A stretch of DNA of 64,000 nucleotides, from contig OZ024916.1 in assembly GCA_964017125.1 (NCBI GenBank), positions 1,278,107-1,342,106 on the forward strand. The letters are read 5' to 3'. The stretch is from Flabesymbios commensalis. Taxonomy: Eukaryota > Annelida > Polychaeta > Terebellida > Flabelligeridae. Made by a program: the position numbers and the translations under genes. Positions 1-10,791 of the stretch are shown in pieces. Numbering within the stretch: position 1 is the stretch's first letter; each line of letters opens with the position of its first letter. Below the pieces are notes generated by a model, which did no database searches, was not told the DNA's origin, and worked only from the letters and a program-made list of their open reading frames with translations.

Positions 1-1904
1 GATTTAAGAATAATATCTAAAACGTGACTGACAGTAGTCTATGCTGATAAATGATAAAGTATATCATTTCGCTGAAAAATGATATCTGTGATGAACATTC
101 CACGTTTTTTTTTTATAATGGTACGTTCATCACCGAATCATTCTCATAAACGTCCAAATCAATCGCTCGCATCGATTCATTGGTTGACGTATAAATCGAC
201 TGTGTTCGGTGCGGTTTTTTTTATGTCGTCTGTGGTGGGTGTGTGTGTAATGTATTGTCGGTGCTCACAGCCTGTGCAGCAGGCAGTATGTGGCTTATAG
301 TCTGTGACGGTAAGCTTTGAGCGGTACGTACATAGTATACAGTCAGCATCCTCGTCTCGCCTCACATTAGCATATTCATCAGCTACTGCGTGCCCAAATA
401 AGGCGCTGAATAGCCTAGCACGATTACAAACACCGAAAGGCGTTTCAAAGTGAACAAAAAGTCTCGCACAATTAGTGGCAGAATTTCGTTTTCGAAACGA
501 CTTATTTACACATTTTCTCCCTCAATCGTGTTGAAAAAGAAAATTTATAAACAATTTGAAAAAAATTTTTTTTCACAATCTGTCCGTGTAAAATTTGGAA
601 CACGTGACAAATAATCTCCACCAAATCAAAATGGCGGCTTACTTTATGCTAATGTGATGCGGCGACACAGGTTCACTGTCCCGATGCATGCCGGTTAGGG
701 GGGAACACGTGGGTGCCCACGGCGGGCTTAGAGCTAAGTTGGGGAAACCAGCGGCCAAGATGGCGCACACCTACCAAATACAAATACAATATTCAGCATT
801 CTCTGAAATAACATATGATAATAGTACAAAATATTGACCTACGGTCCTGGGAATATTTTTAAACAGACCAAATAAGACCGTTTATTGACATTCATTTAGG
901 GAAACAATTTATTTTGGCCCTAAACCTATTAAAGGTTACCCGAGTCGAAGCGATATTAAAAATTTCTGTCGATTTGTAGAAAAAATCGGGAAAAAATGAC
1001 TAGATTTCGTCTATGGACTTTAAAATCGAGTTACCCAATTATGGTAATCAACGATAAAAAATTGAGTTACAGAAAATACCCACTTCCTACTCGCCTACAG
1101 TGGCATTAGTAGGATGAAGGCATTAAACAAACTCTTACGATAAAAAAATGACAGACTATGTCTATGAGAATAATTTTCTGGATTCTTCTAGAGAAACCGG
1201 CAAGGCCGCCATCTTGAAAAGGCGCCAAACACGTGGGATTTCGACCAAAAGTTTAGAAATTTACGCCGTTTTCGACGTAAAGAAACGTGCTTCTCGTCTG
1301 ATAACTCTTTCTGACTAATTTAAACTGGCATATATATATTTTGACCTACAGCTTTCACGTACCTTGTGAAAAAAATGCTATTGATTTTTTTCAAAAAATC
1401 CCCTAAAATTAATAAAACTATCCTTGAAAACAGCGGTTTTCAACTGGCGTCTAGGTGAAAACACTGTTGCGTAAACGATCCCGTCGGGGTCACCAGTATG
1501 GCGTGATGGGCCTACGCCGGGAGTTCCGTTATGGGGTCACAACGGCCGACGAGGGACTCCGCCCAATCTCACCATCAAAACTCAAACATCCTCCTCATCC
1601 GTCTGATCGACGGTTTCAAACAAACCAGGAAACTCTCTTCTCTCTTGTCATGTTTATTTGATTAACATGTCCCATTAACCATCCGCGCACGGCACGTCTC
1701 TATGGACTTAGCGAGAGCGAGCTACGGCACGTCCGTAGTCGCTGAAGATTACGCTTGAAGTGCGGGAATAATACCAAGGCCGCACACACTGCTCTGTGTG
1801 CGCACGTCACCACGGTATGAAAACGAGGCGGTCATCCCCGTCCGCCCGCGTCCAGGAATCTGGGGATAAACGCCACATTAATTGAGCGATGTCAGGATCC
1901 TACA
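1..1904 (-). repeat. 3' LTR of the Gypsy element (left copy)
   Basis: This repeat matches 7754-9669 almost base for base, apart from one short block near 1671-1690 that differs. On the minus strand it starts TGTAGGATCC. A G-rich tract just inside it (C-rich on the plus strand at 1906-1912) is placed like a polypurine tract. The first base of the repeat falls just outside the window. The ORF-like stretches inside it (for example 79-300 and 1455-1661) also occur in the other LTR and have no recognisable product. Confidence 0.93.
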
Positions 1905-2878
1905 TTACCCCCGGCTGAGTGACAACGTAGGACCAAACTGACGTGTAGGAGACTGCTTCGTGCAAGTAGCGGGGTTGTAAAATATGTAACCTCTTATACT
2001 GAGCATAGTTTTCTTAAAAAAAAAAAAAAATATAGCGAGTGTGGTTACAGCGTGGGTTGTTGAAAGCGCAGCATTATACGTGAATTGTCCTATCCTCTTA
2101 ACACCAACTGTCCTTTATATATGATTCATGTGCTGCAAGCTGCGATCAACCCATTCATTTAATTAACAGAATTGCTATTATTGCTTTAGCAATGAGCTTG
2201 CTAAAAGAAAATGTCTTTACATTTATATATCTGTACACAATTCTGCCAGGCCTGGCATATTCATTTACAATTTAACAACATTGTTATTACAAGGTATACG
2301 GTTGGGCCCGCCATAGACGTCATTAGGCGCGACTATGGCGTGAACCATCTGCACGAATCGAGCAGGAGTCTGGATTATTCGTCCGACTCTAGTTTTTCGC
2401 ACTGTTTGGTCGGTCGAATTTTTTTCGCGATTAGCGATATTCGCATGTTTGCTTTATGTCGAGTCGAATACGGCGTCAGCAGCACCCGGGGTTTTACCCC
2501 GTAGATGTAAAGGTATGCGGGAATACGTTCGTAAACCACCGCCGTTCCCGTTAGCGCGGGACGCGGCAGGGGCTCGCGAATGCGGCGCTACGTAAGTATT
2601 GTCTCTGTTAGACAAGTTGACTTTAACATCTATTTGCTTTGGGACTGTGGCCGATTTTTGATTGCTTCTGACTGCCGTCGACTTTTTTGTGTTACTCTCG
2701 TCCCGTTGGACGTCGGAGTGTCCGCACTACCAGGTCTAGGTGGACCCTGTGGATTCTTACTAGATGTCCTGGTAGCCGTCGACTTCCGTGGTTTGCTTGG
2801 CGGTTTACGCTGTGTTGTCGTACCTGTTGTAGGCTAGCACTCCATGTGAGCGGGTTTAACGCGATCTAAGGAGACCGT
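1905..2878 (-). other. 3' non-coding part of the Gypsy element
   Basis: This is the stretch between the integrase end of pol and the 3' LTR in element orientation. It begins with the putative polypurine tract. I see no coding pattern: the open frames at 2211-2837 on the plus strand are antisense to the element and resemble nothing I recognise. Confidence 0.6.
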
Positions 2879-5800
2879 CTAAACCTTGCCTTTAACTAGA
2901 ATTTTCATTACTCTGCCACTCCTCGCGACGACCTTGTATGGTCCGTCGTAAGGGGCGGTCAGAGGCGGTGCAATTGCGATTCGGCGCAAGAATACATGAG
3001 TACATGTAGCTATTTCATTGAATTGGAAAATGTTGTGTTGTTGTGTGTCACGTGGCGGACATAGATGGAGACGCGACATGGCCACGCGTAGCTTGTCTGA
3101 ATAATTCTCCAAATCAGTGTTAGCGTCGACGTTGTACTGTTTAGTAAACTCTCCTGGGAGTCTAAGGGTTGTCCCGTAAATCATCTCAGCAGCTGACCTG
3201 CCCAGCCTCTCTTTCACGGCTGAACGAACTCCTAAAAGTACGGCAGGTAACGTGATAGTCCATGGGTTCGGTGACTCGTGCGCCATAATGGCGGCTTTCA
3301 ATTGACGGTGGAAACGTTCGACCATGCCATTCGACTGAGGGTGATAACTCGTGGTACGATTTCGTATAATCCCGAATTGATTACATAAACTATCCCACAA
3401 TTTGGACTCGAATTGAGCGCCCCTATCAGTGGTGATAGTGGCAGGGGTACCATAACGTGCTATCCACCCACTGAAGAAGGCATCGGCGACCGTTTCGGCT
3501 CTAATATCTACCATAGGTATAGCTTCGGGCCAACGTGTAAAACGGTCGACGCAAGTCAGTAGATATCTAAAACCATCGGCATAAGGTAAAGGTCCGACTA
3601 TGTCCACGTGGACATGATCGAATCGCTCGGTAGGTTCAGTGAACTTTCCGAAAACTGGAGTGTTATGACGTGAAACTTTAGCGGTCTGGCAACCCTTACA
3701 GGTACGACACCATCTAGCAATATCTATATTCATGCCGTGCCATACAAATCGGGTATTAATCAAAGGTCTGGTGGCTCTATGCGATGGATGGCCTAAACCG
3801 TGCAAGTTTGAAAAAACTTTTCGGCGAAATTTCGCGGTAAGGTACGGCCGGTTGTGTCCCGTGGACACATCACACCAGATCAATTGATTATCGAACGATT
3901 TCAATAGTTTGAAATTCATAGTTGATGTAGTCGAGTGTCTCAAACGTGTGAATTCCGCGTCATTAGCTTGGTCGAGACTTAACTCTTTATAGTCTATTAC
4001 TGGTCCATCGTGTATCGCTGACACTGATGGTCGTGACAGTGCATCAGCGACGAAATTTGTCTCTCCTTTTACATATCTAATATCGGTGTTGAATTCAGCG
4101 ATGAACGCTAAATGACGTGTTTGTCGTAGGGATGCGCGCTCAGTCACGGATGACATTACGAATGTCAACGGTTTATGATCAGTATTAACGAAAAAATTTC
4201 GTCCTTCTAAATTGTGTCTGAAATGTTTAATTGTAGCGTATACTGCCAAAAGTTCACGATCGAACGCGCTGTAGCGTGTCTCTGCTGGGTTCAGCTTCTT
4301 GCTGAAAAACGAAAGCGGCTGCCACATACCGTTTAAAAATTGCTGCAAAACGCCACCGACGGCTACATCACTAGCGTCACACGTGATGTTAAGCTGGGCC
4401 GTAGAATCTGGGTGCACCAGAAGCGTAGCGTTTGCCAATATCTGTTTTGCCTCGGAAAATGCTGACTCTGCTTCTTTATCCCACTTCAAGTCGACATTTG
4501 ATTTCGGTGACAGTCTGGTATGGCCTTCGTTGGCAGAAGTCAGTAGATTATTGAGTGGCGTCTGCTTCGCGGCGCAATGCGGTATGAAACGGTGGTAATA
4601 ATTCACCATTCCCAGATACCTACGCAATGCTCGTTGCTTTTCGGGTTTAATGAAATTAACGATCGCGTCAACGGCGCTAGGTAACGGCGAAATGCCTTCG
4701 GCGCAAACGTGATGACCTAAGAAACCTAATTCAGATGTTCCAAACTGACACTTTTCGGGACCAATGATGATTCCGTACTCCGATAGTCGAGCAAAAAAAT
4801 CCGTAGATGTTTCTTATGCGTTTTATGATCTGGGCTGGTTACCAGTAGGTCATCCAAATAAACAAAAACGAAATCAAGTCTGCGTGTCACGTGGTCTATA
4901 AATCGCTGAAACGTTTGACCGGAATTTCTCAGACCAAATGGGGTTCTAGTGAAATTAAACAAGCCAAAAGGTGTGGTAACAGCAGTCTTGTGTACGTCGG
5001 ACGGTTCCACCGGAATTTGGTAATAAGCCCTGACTAAGTCGATCTGCGAAAAAATTTTCGATCCGGCTAACCGCTGCGTAAAATCTTGAATATGCGGAAT
5101 CGGATAACGGTCCGGTACGGTCTGTGCATTTAAACTACGGTAGTCCCCGCATGGTCTCCAATCGCCGTTTTTCTTTGGCACCATGTGAAGCGCTGAGGAC
5201 CACTTGCTGTCGCTGGGTTCAATGACCCCTAATTTAATCATATCTTCAAACTCACGTTTGGCGGTTACCAGCTTATCGGGAGCCAAACGTCGTGGTCGAG
5301 CAAAAACCGGGTGACCTTTAGTCACAATCTTGTGAGTTATGCCGTGTTTGACGGGCTCACCCTTTGTCGTAGGGCGTGTCAGTTCCGGGAACTGGCCGAG
5401 GAGTTTCGTATATTCATTTTGAACTGTATCAACTCTGTTCAATGACAGAGGTTTAATCGAAGATAATGAAGCGGCAATGGCTAAGCCTGTACGCATGTCT
5501 CGAAGACATCTGCTTCTCAAGTCTACGAGCAAATTGTAGTGGATTAAAAAATCAGCCCCGATTATGGGTTGCTGCACATCTGCCACTATGAATGTCCACG
5601 GATATTCGCGCTTTAAGCCGACATCGACGACGCGTTTACAATTGCCGTAAGCGTTTATAGTACTGTTATTAGCTGCCACCAGGGGGAGACTGTCAGCGCC
5701 CGAAATCCCGTTAGCGCAAGATTTCGGCAGAACACTGACAGCTGCGCCCGTGTCGATTAAATATCTGCATTTATGTCCTTTATCTGCGACATATAATAAC

Positions 5801-5910
5801 TTAGAGTGAGATAACGCGATATTTGCTACTTCGCGCTGACCTAATGAGACATAGTATGAACAGGGTTCACTGCACAAGCGCGCCTTTTCACCATAAGTGT
5901 GGCGGTAATA
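2879..5910 (-). pseudogene. Gypsy pol region (protease, RT, RNase H, integrase)
   Basis: Read on the minus strand, the domains run in the usual Gypsy order. A Cys/His stretch near 5860-5905 resembles the single knuckle found at the gag-pol boundary of invertebrate Gypsy elements. It is followed by an aspartic protease motif (IDTGA, near 5755), reverse transcriptase with [10 protein letters not shown] and YLDD (about 4840-5300), RNase H with ITCDAS and NTDHKPLTF (about 4150-4400), and integrase with an HHCC zinc-binding region (about 3690-3800) and a DDE-type core (DIVGPL to VERFHRQLK, about 3290-3620). It is a fossil copy and not fully open. Confidence 0.93.
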
Positions 5911-6096
5911 GCAAACCTGTGCAGTGGCTGTGTCGGTCGGTTGTGCGACATTATTTTGCGGCGGCGGTGCGAAGGGTCGGACATTTTGTTGTGCGTTAGT
6001 ACAATTATTTGATTCATAAACAAATTCAGTGGCATGTGCACTTGGCGGCGGAACGAAAGGTCGAGCATTATCTTCAGCGTCTCTATACTGACTAGG

Positions 6097-7056
6097 TTAG
6101 TTACTAACGAAACCTGAGGCCTGTACATTAGGGGCAAATGCAGGCGCGTGAGCGTAGTTATTTGCTCGTGCACGTCCTTTATTTCGTTTCCTCTCCGATG
6201 TTGTTACTGTTTCTAAACTCTTGATGCGTTTGGATAGATCCACTAACAAACCAACTAGTTTGCTGGTCTCGTCGACTTTGATCTCTGCGACCCCCGGCTT
6301 ACTCTCTTCTACGTCCTCTTCTGCAGCCAGTGCCCTGTCAGCCAAAACGGCCAAACTGTCGAGGGTGGCACTGTCGGGTTGAATCACCAAATGGGCTCTG
6401 ATGGAAGCGGGCATCTGGCGTATGAAAGCTTGCCGAATTACAGCCTTCCCCACAACAGCTTGTGGTCCGGAGCCAGCCCCCTTTTGTAAGCGCCGCATGA
6501 AACGCGAGGGAATATCATTTCCAATCTTCTCGCCAGAGATAACTTTATTGACCCTTTCAGGTGTTGTCAATCCTCGCCTTCCAATTAGAATTGCTTTCAG
6601 GCTGTCATATTTGTTGGACCTGAAAGGCTGCAGCAGCACGTCTCTCACGTCCGATGCAATCTCGCCAGAAAGTGCAGCGCAGGTTAGGCTGTACCTCTCG
6701 TCATCATCATCGATCTGGTGGAGGGCGAATTGCGTCTCGATTTGATTAAACCAGACCTCCACATCAGAGGCGTAGAAAGTTGCGATTCTAAACTTTGGTA
6801 AGTTCGTAGCACGTTTCTGCGGCTGTCTACGAAGCGATGAAGAACTCCTTGAGGAGTCGCTCCTCGAGTGGGAATTCAGACGTCTAGCCCGAGCAATTCG
6901 AGCAAAATCAGCTTTGAGGCGTTGATATTCCTCGTCCGCTTTTCGGAATCGAACCTCATTGTCCTCACTGTCAGGATGATAGCTATCTTTGGGTCTAGCA
7001 CCCGAGCCTTCTAGAGGCGTTGCCATGAAGCCTTCACTGTCGTACTGCTTTGACAT
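6097..7056 (-). CDS. Gypsy gag-like region
   Basis: This is an open frame of about 319 residues immediately upstream of pol in element orientation. The centre (VWFNQIETQF, followed by an acidic DDDDERY stretch) resembles the capsid region of invertebrate Gypsy gag proteins. The N-terminus is rich in Ser and Arg (residues about 55-80), and the C-terminus is basic, as expected of an RNA-binding tail. The start Met at 7056 is the first in the frame and follows the leader. Confidence 0.85.
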   Translation of the reverse strand: MSKQYDSEGFMATPLEGSGARPKDSYHPDSEDNEVRFRKADEEYQRLKADFARIARARRLNSHSRSDSSRSSSSLRRQPQKRATNLPKFRIATFYASDVEVWFNQIETQFALHQIDDDDERYSLTCAALSGEIASDVRDVLLQPFRSNKYDSLKAILIGRRGLTTPERVNKVISGEKIGNDIPSRFMRRLQKGAGSGPQAVVGKAVIRQAFIRQMPASIRAHLVIQPDSATLDSLAVLADRALAAEEDVEESKPGVAEIKVDETSKLVGLLVDLSKRIKSLETVTTSERKRNKGRARANNYAHAPAFAPNVQASGFVSN

Positions 7057-7753
7057 TATGAAGTAATGTTTGTAAAATTATTTAACCAATGAGGCATCTG
7101 AGATAGCTGGCCTATTGGCTCTGCGTCTATCCCAAATGTGTTTAAAATGGCATGTCGTATTAACACATGCCAACTATTTTTGACGCGCCGTGCGCGGACA
7201 GGTTGTGCAATGCCGTGAAAATCAGATGAAAAATGTCTGTAATATGTTGAAGCTAGAAGTGTAGCTGTAGAAAATGTTCATGCTATGTCGCATGGTGCGA
7301 GAAACGGGGGTTGCAGATTAGTTGAAAAAATATGCGTCGTTGAAGTTTCACCTAAGTGCTGTTCACAAATTCACAAAAGGTATGTATTGATTAAAGTGAA
7401 AACTGAAGGTCTAGATGAGACATAAAACGTTTTCACTGAGTCACACACATGCAAAATGGTACCGTGAAAACCGTAGGTCGCAGTGGTACATAAAAACAAT
7501 ATGCCAGATACAACTGTGATAAGCTATGCTAAGCTATGATAATATTATTTTGTAAATCGACCTGGGTGAAAAAAAAATATTTTTCACACAAGTCGAAAAA
7601 CACATTCAAATATTTGCAATGTTTCGCAATAGCGCAACTGTCAAATCGAATATTTCTGTATTTATAAAAAATTTAAACTTCAGAAATAACTATCGTGAGA
7701 AAATTTCGTTCTCAAACTGATAGACTAAATGTGAAGAAAAACAGTGACATTTA
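7057..7753 (-). other. 5' leader of the Gypsy element
   Basis: This is the non-coding stretch between the 5' LTR and gag in element orientation. I could not recognise a convincing tRNA primer-binding site next to the LTR edge at 7753. It has no other open frame of note. Confidence 0.6.
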
Positions 7754-9669
7754 TGATTTAAGAATAATATCTAAAACGTGACTGACAGTAGTCTATTCTG
7801 ATAAATGATAAAGTATATCATTTCGCTGAAAAATGATATCTGTGATGAACATTCCACGTTTTTTTTTTTATAATGGTACGTTCATCACCGAATCATTCTC
7901 ATAAACGTCCGAATCAATCGCTCGCATCGATTCATTGGTTGACGTATAAATCGACTGTGTTCGGTGCGGTTGTTTTTATGTCGTCTGTGGTGGGTGTGTG
8001 TGTGGTGTATTGTCGGTGCTCACAGCCTGTGCAGCAGGCAGCATGTGGCTTATAGTCTGTGACGGTAAGCTTTGAGCGGTACGTACATAGTATACAGTCA
8101 GCATCCCCGTCTCGCCTCACATTAGCATATTCATCAGCTACTGCGTGCCTAAATAGGGCGCTGAATAGCCTAGCACGATTACAAACACCGAAAGGCGTTT
8201 CAAAGTGAACAAAAAGTCTCGCACAATTAGTGGCAGAATTTCGTTTTCGAAACGACTTATTTACACATTTTCTCTCTCAATCGTGTTGAAAATGAAAATT
8301 TATAAACAATTAAAAAAAATTTTTTTATTACAATCTGTCCGTGTAAAATTTGGAACACGTGACAAATAATCTCCACCAAATCAAAATGGCGGCTTACTTT
8401 ATGCTAATGTGATGCGGCGACACAGGTTCACTGTCCCGATGCATGCCGGTTAGGGGGGAACACGTGGGTGCCCACGGCGGGCTTAGAGCTAAGTTAGGGA
8501 AACCAGCGGCCAAGATGACGCGCACCTACCAAATACAAATACAATATTCAGCATTCTCTGAAATAACATATGATAATAGTACAAAATATTGACCTACGGT
8601 CCTGGGAATATTTTTAAACAGACCAAATAATACCGTTTATTGACATTCATTTAGGGAAACAATTTATTTTGGCCCTAAACCTATTAAAGGTTACCCGAGT
8701 CGAAGCTATATTAAAAATTTCTGTCGATTTGTAGAAAAAATCGGGAAAAAATGACGAGATTTCGTCTATGGACTTTAAAATCGAGTTACCCAATTATGGT
8801 AATCAACGATAAAAAATTGAGTTACAGAAAATACCCACTTCCTACTCGCCTACAGTGGCATTAGTAGGATGAAGGCATTAAACAAACTCTTACGATAAAA
8901 AAATGATAGACTATGTCTATGAGAATAATTTTCTGGATTCTTCTAGAGAAACCGGCAAGGCCGCCATCTTGAAAAGGCGCCAAACACGTGGGATTTCGAC
9001 CAAAAGTTTAGAAATTTACGCCGTTTTCGACGTAAAGCAACGTGCTTCTCGTCTGATAACTCTTTCTGACTAATTTAAACTGGCATATATATATTTTGAC
9101 CTACAGCTTTCACGTACCTTGTGAAAAAAATGCTATTGATTTTTTTCAAAAAATCCCCTAAAATTAATGAAACTATCCTTGAAAACAGTGGTTTTCAACT
9201 GGCGTCTAGGTGAAAATACTGTTGCGTAAACGATCCCGTCGGGGTCACCAGTATGGCGTGATGGGCCTTTGCCGGGAGTTCCGTTATGGGGTCACAACGG
9301 CCGACGAGGGACTCCGCCCAATCTCACCATCAAAACTCAAACTTCCTCCTCATCCGTCTGATCGACAGTTTCAAACAAACCAGGAAACTCTCTTCTCTCT
9401 TGTCATGTTTATTTGATTAACATGCGATAACAGCAAAGCACAACCATCCGCACACGGCACGTCTCTATAGACTTAGCGAGAGCGAGCTACGGCACGTCCG
9501 TAGTTGCTGAGTATTACGCTTGAAGTGCGGGAATAATACCAAGGCCGCACACACTGCTCTGTGTGCGCACGTCACCACGGTATGAAAACGAGGCGGTCAT
9601 CCCCGTCCGCCTGCGTCCAGGAATCTGGGGATAAACGCCACATTAATTGAGCGATGTCAGGATCCTACA
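7754..9669 (-). repeat. 5' LTR of the Gypsy element (right copy)
   Basis: This is the full-length LTR of 1916 bases. On the plus strand it starts TGATTTAAG and ends GGATCCTACA, so both strands begin with TG. It is a direct repeat of 1-1904. The right edge is set by the point where identity with the left copy stops (plus-strand continuation TGTGAAATAAAT). Confidence 0.94.
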
Positions 9670-10182
9670 TGTGAAATAAATAAAATATTGCAGACAGGAG
9701 GTGAAAGAAATAATTTGTCCAGTTCAAAAAATAGTAATTGGATGGTGCCCCCCTTACGCCGAATGCTTATCACGCCGGTTCGCCCCACCCCCGCTCTGAA
9801 ACTCAGGTTAGAAGAGACATGATGTTTCTTCCCCATCCACCCCTATTTGGGGAGCTTCCGTCCATGTCTGGAGGACAGCGTCGTCTGATTCACCTCAACC
9901 TCCTTAGGAGGCTTTACTGGTAAACACTTTAGTAGGAAGGTGCAATAATGTAGCCTGTTACCACACCCATTCTTATGCACTGATATCCTCATCGGTTTTA
10001 CAAAATTGTCCCAATATATAGAGCGACCATTTGATATCCTGGGGAAAGGTTCGCGAAGACCTTTGTCCAGCAGAATATTTTTTTCAGTTGATTTTGGTTA
10101 CTTTTACACACCGATTTATTTAATTTTTTTTAGAAAAATAATTGAAGGACGAATTTTTTATCTACAGCTATTCTATAGCGTA
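9670..10182. other. Intronic stretch without a gene
   Basis: This is presumed intron of the SLC16-like gene between the Gypsy element and the minisatellite. A piece at about 10020-10045 (GCGACCATTTGATATC) resembles the terminal repeat of the GCACCAT family seen at 21216-21523 and 39727-40010, so a decayed copy may lie here. The frame at 9738-9923 shows no recognisable protein. I looked for the expected first MCT exon (DGGWGW-type motif) and did not find it. Confidence 0.4.
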
Positions 10183-10310
10183 GGACTAATGAGCCGTCGG
10201 ACCAATGAACCGCCGGACCAATGGGTCGTCGGACAAATGGGCCGTCGGACCAATGGGTCGTCGGACCAATGTGCAGTCGGACTAATGTGCAGTCGGACTA
10301 GTGGGCGGTC
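10183..10310 (+). repeat. 16-bp minisatellite, 8 copies
   Basis: Eight head-to-tail copies of a 16-base unit, consensus GGACCAATGGGCCGTC, follow one another without gaps. Variation is mostly at bases 5, 10-12 and 14. It directly precedes the 60-bp array at 10321. Confidence 0.92.
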
Positions 10311-10320
10311 CCCCTCTGAT

Positions 10321-10790
10321 TTCTAGGTCTAGTGTACTTTTTTGTTAATAAAAATTATTTTGTTCTAGGTTTTTCCATCACATCTCTGGGTCTAGTGTAC
10401 TTGCTAATTTTAATTATTTTGTTTTAGTCTTTTCCCATCACACCTCTAGGGTTGGTGTACTTGCTATTTTTTTTATTATTTTGTTTTAGTTTTTCCCATC
10501 ACATATTCAGGTCTTTTTTACTTGTTAATTTTAGCTATTTTTTTATGTATTCCATCACACATCTAGGCTTGGTCTAATGGTTAATTTTAATTATTTTGTT
10601 TTAGGTTTTTCCATCACACCACTAGGCTTGGTCTAATTGTTAATTTTAATTATTTTGTTTTAGGTTTTTCATCACATCTCTGACTTCTAGGTCTGGTGTA
10701 CTTGTGAATTTCAATTATTTTGTTCCACTGTTTTTTTCCATCACACCTCTAGGTCTGGTATTCTAGTCTTGTTACTTATTTTGTTTTTCA
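10321..10790 (+). repeat. ~60-bp tandem array resembling the gene's own 3' splice site
   Basis: About eight degenerate units of 55-62 bases carry a pyrimidine/TTTTGTTTTAG stretch, then GTTTTTCCATCACACCTCT, then AGGTCTGGTGTACTTG. The unit aligns with the junction that follows directly: TTTTGTTTTTCAG, then GTTTTGCTATTGCACCTCT, then a GATCTCTAGGTTTGG stretch that is already exon. The array therefore seems to be an amplified copy of the acceptor plus the first 35 or so bases of exon 10792-10935. Four or five units keep a TAG after the pyrimidine tract. Confidence 0.8.
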
Positions 10791-10791
10791 G

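Larger units (their letters stand above)
1..9669 (-). mobile_element. Gypsy/Ty3-type LTR retrotransposon, near full length
   Basis: The element is bounded by two direct repeats of about 1.9 kb in a TG...CA arrangement. The window begins one base inside the outer LTR. In element orientation the order is 5' LTR (right), leader, gag region, pol region (protease, reverse transcriptase, RNase H, integrase) and 3' LTR (left). RNase H before integrase places it in Ty3/Gypsy (Metaviridae). By eye the LTRs differ at a few tens of positions, roughly 2%, so the insertion is recent. The coding part is broken, with about one to three breaks; I see no envelope frame. It lies antisense to, and most likely within an early intron of, the SLC16-like gene whose exons start at 10792. 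The left target duplication is outside the window, so it cannot be checked. Confidence 0.95.

Noticed and set aside
79-300. Small plus-strand ORF repeated at 7873-8055
   Set aside because: It lies in both LTRs and is only the same LTR sequence read twice.
2211-2869. Plus-strand ORFs between LTR and pol
   Set aside because: Antisense to the element, with no recognisable product. I do not regard them as an envelope gene.
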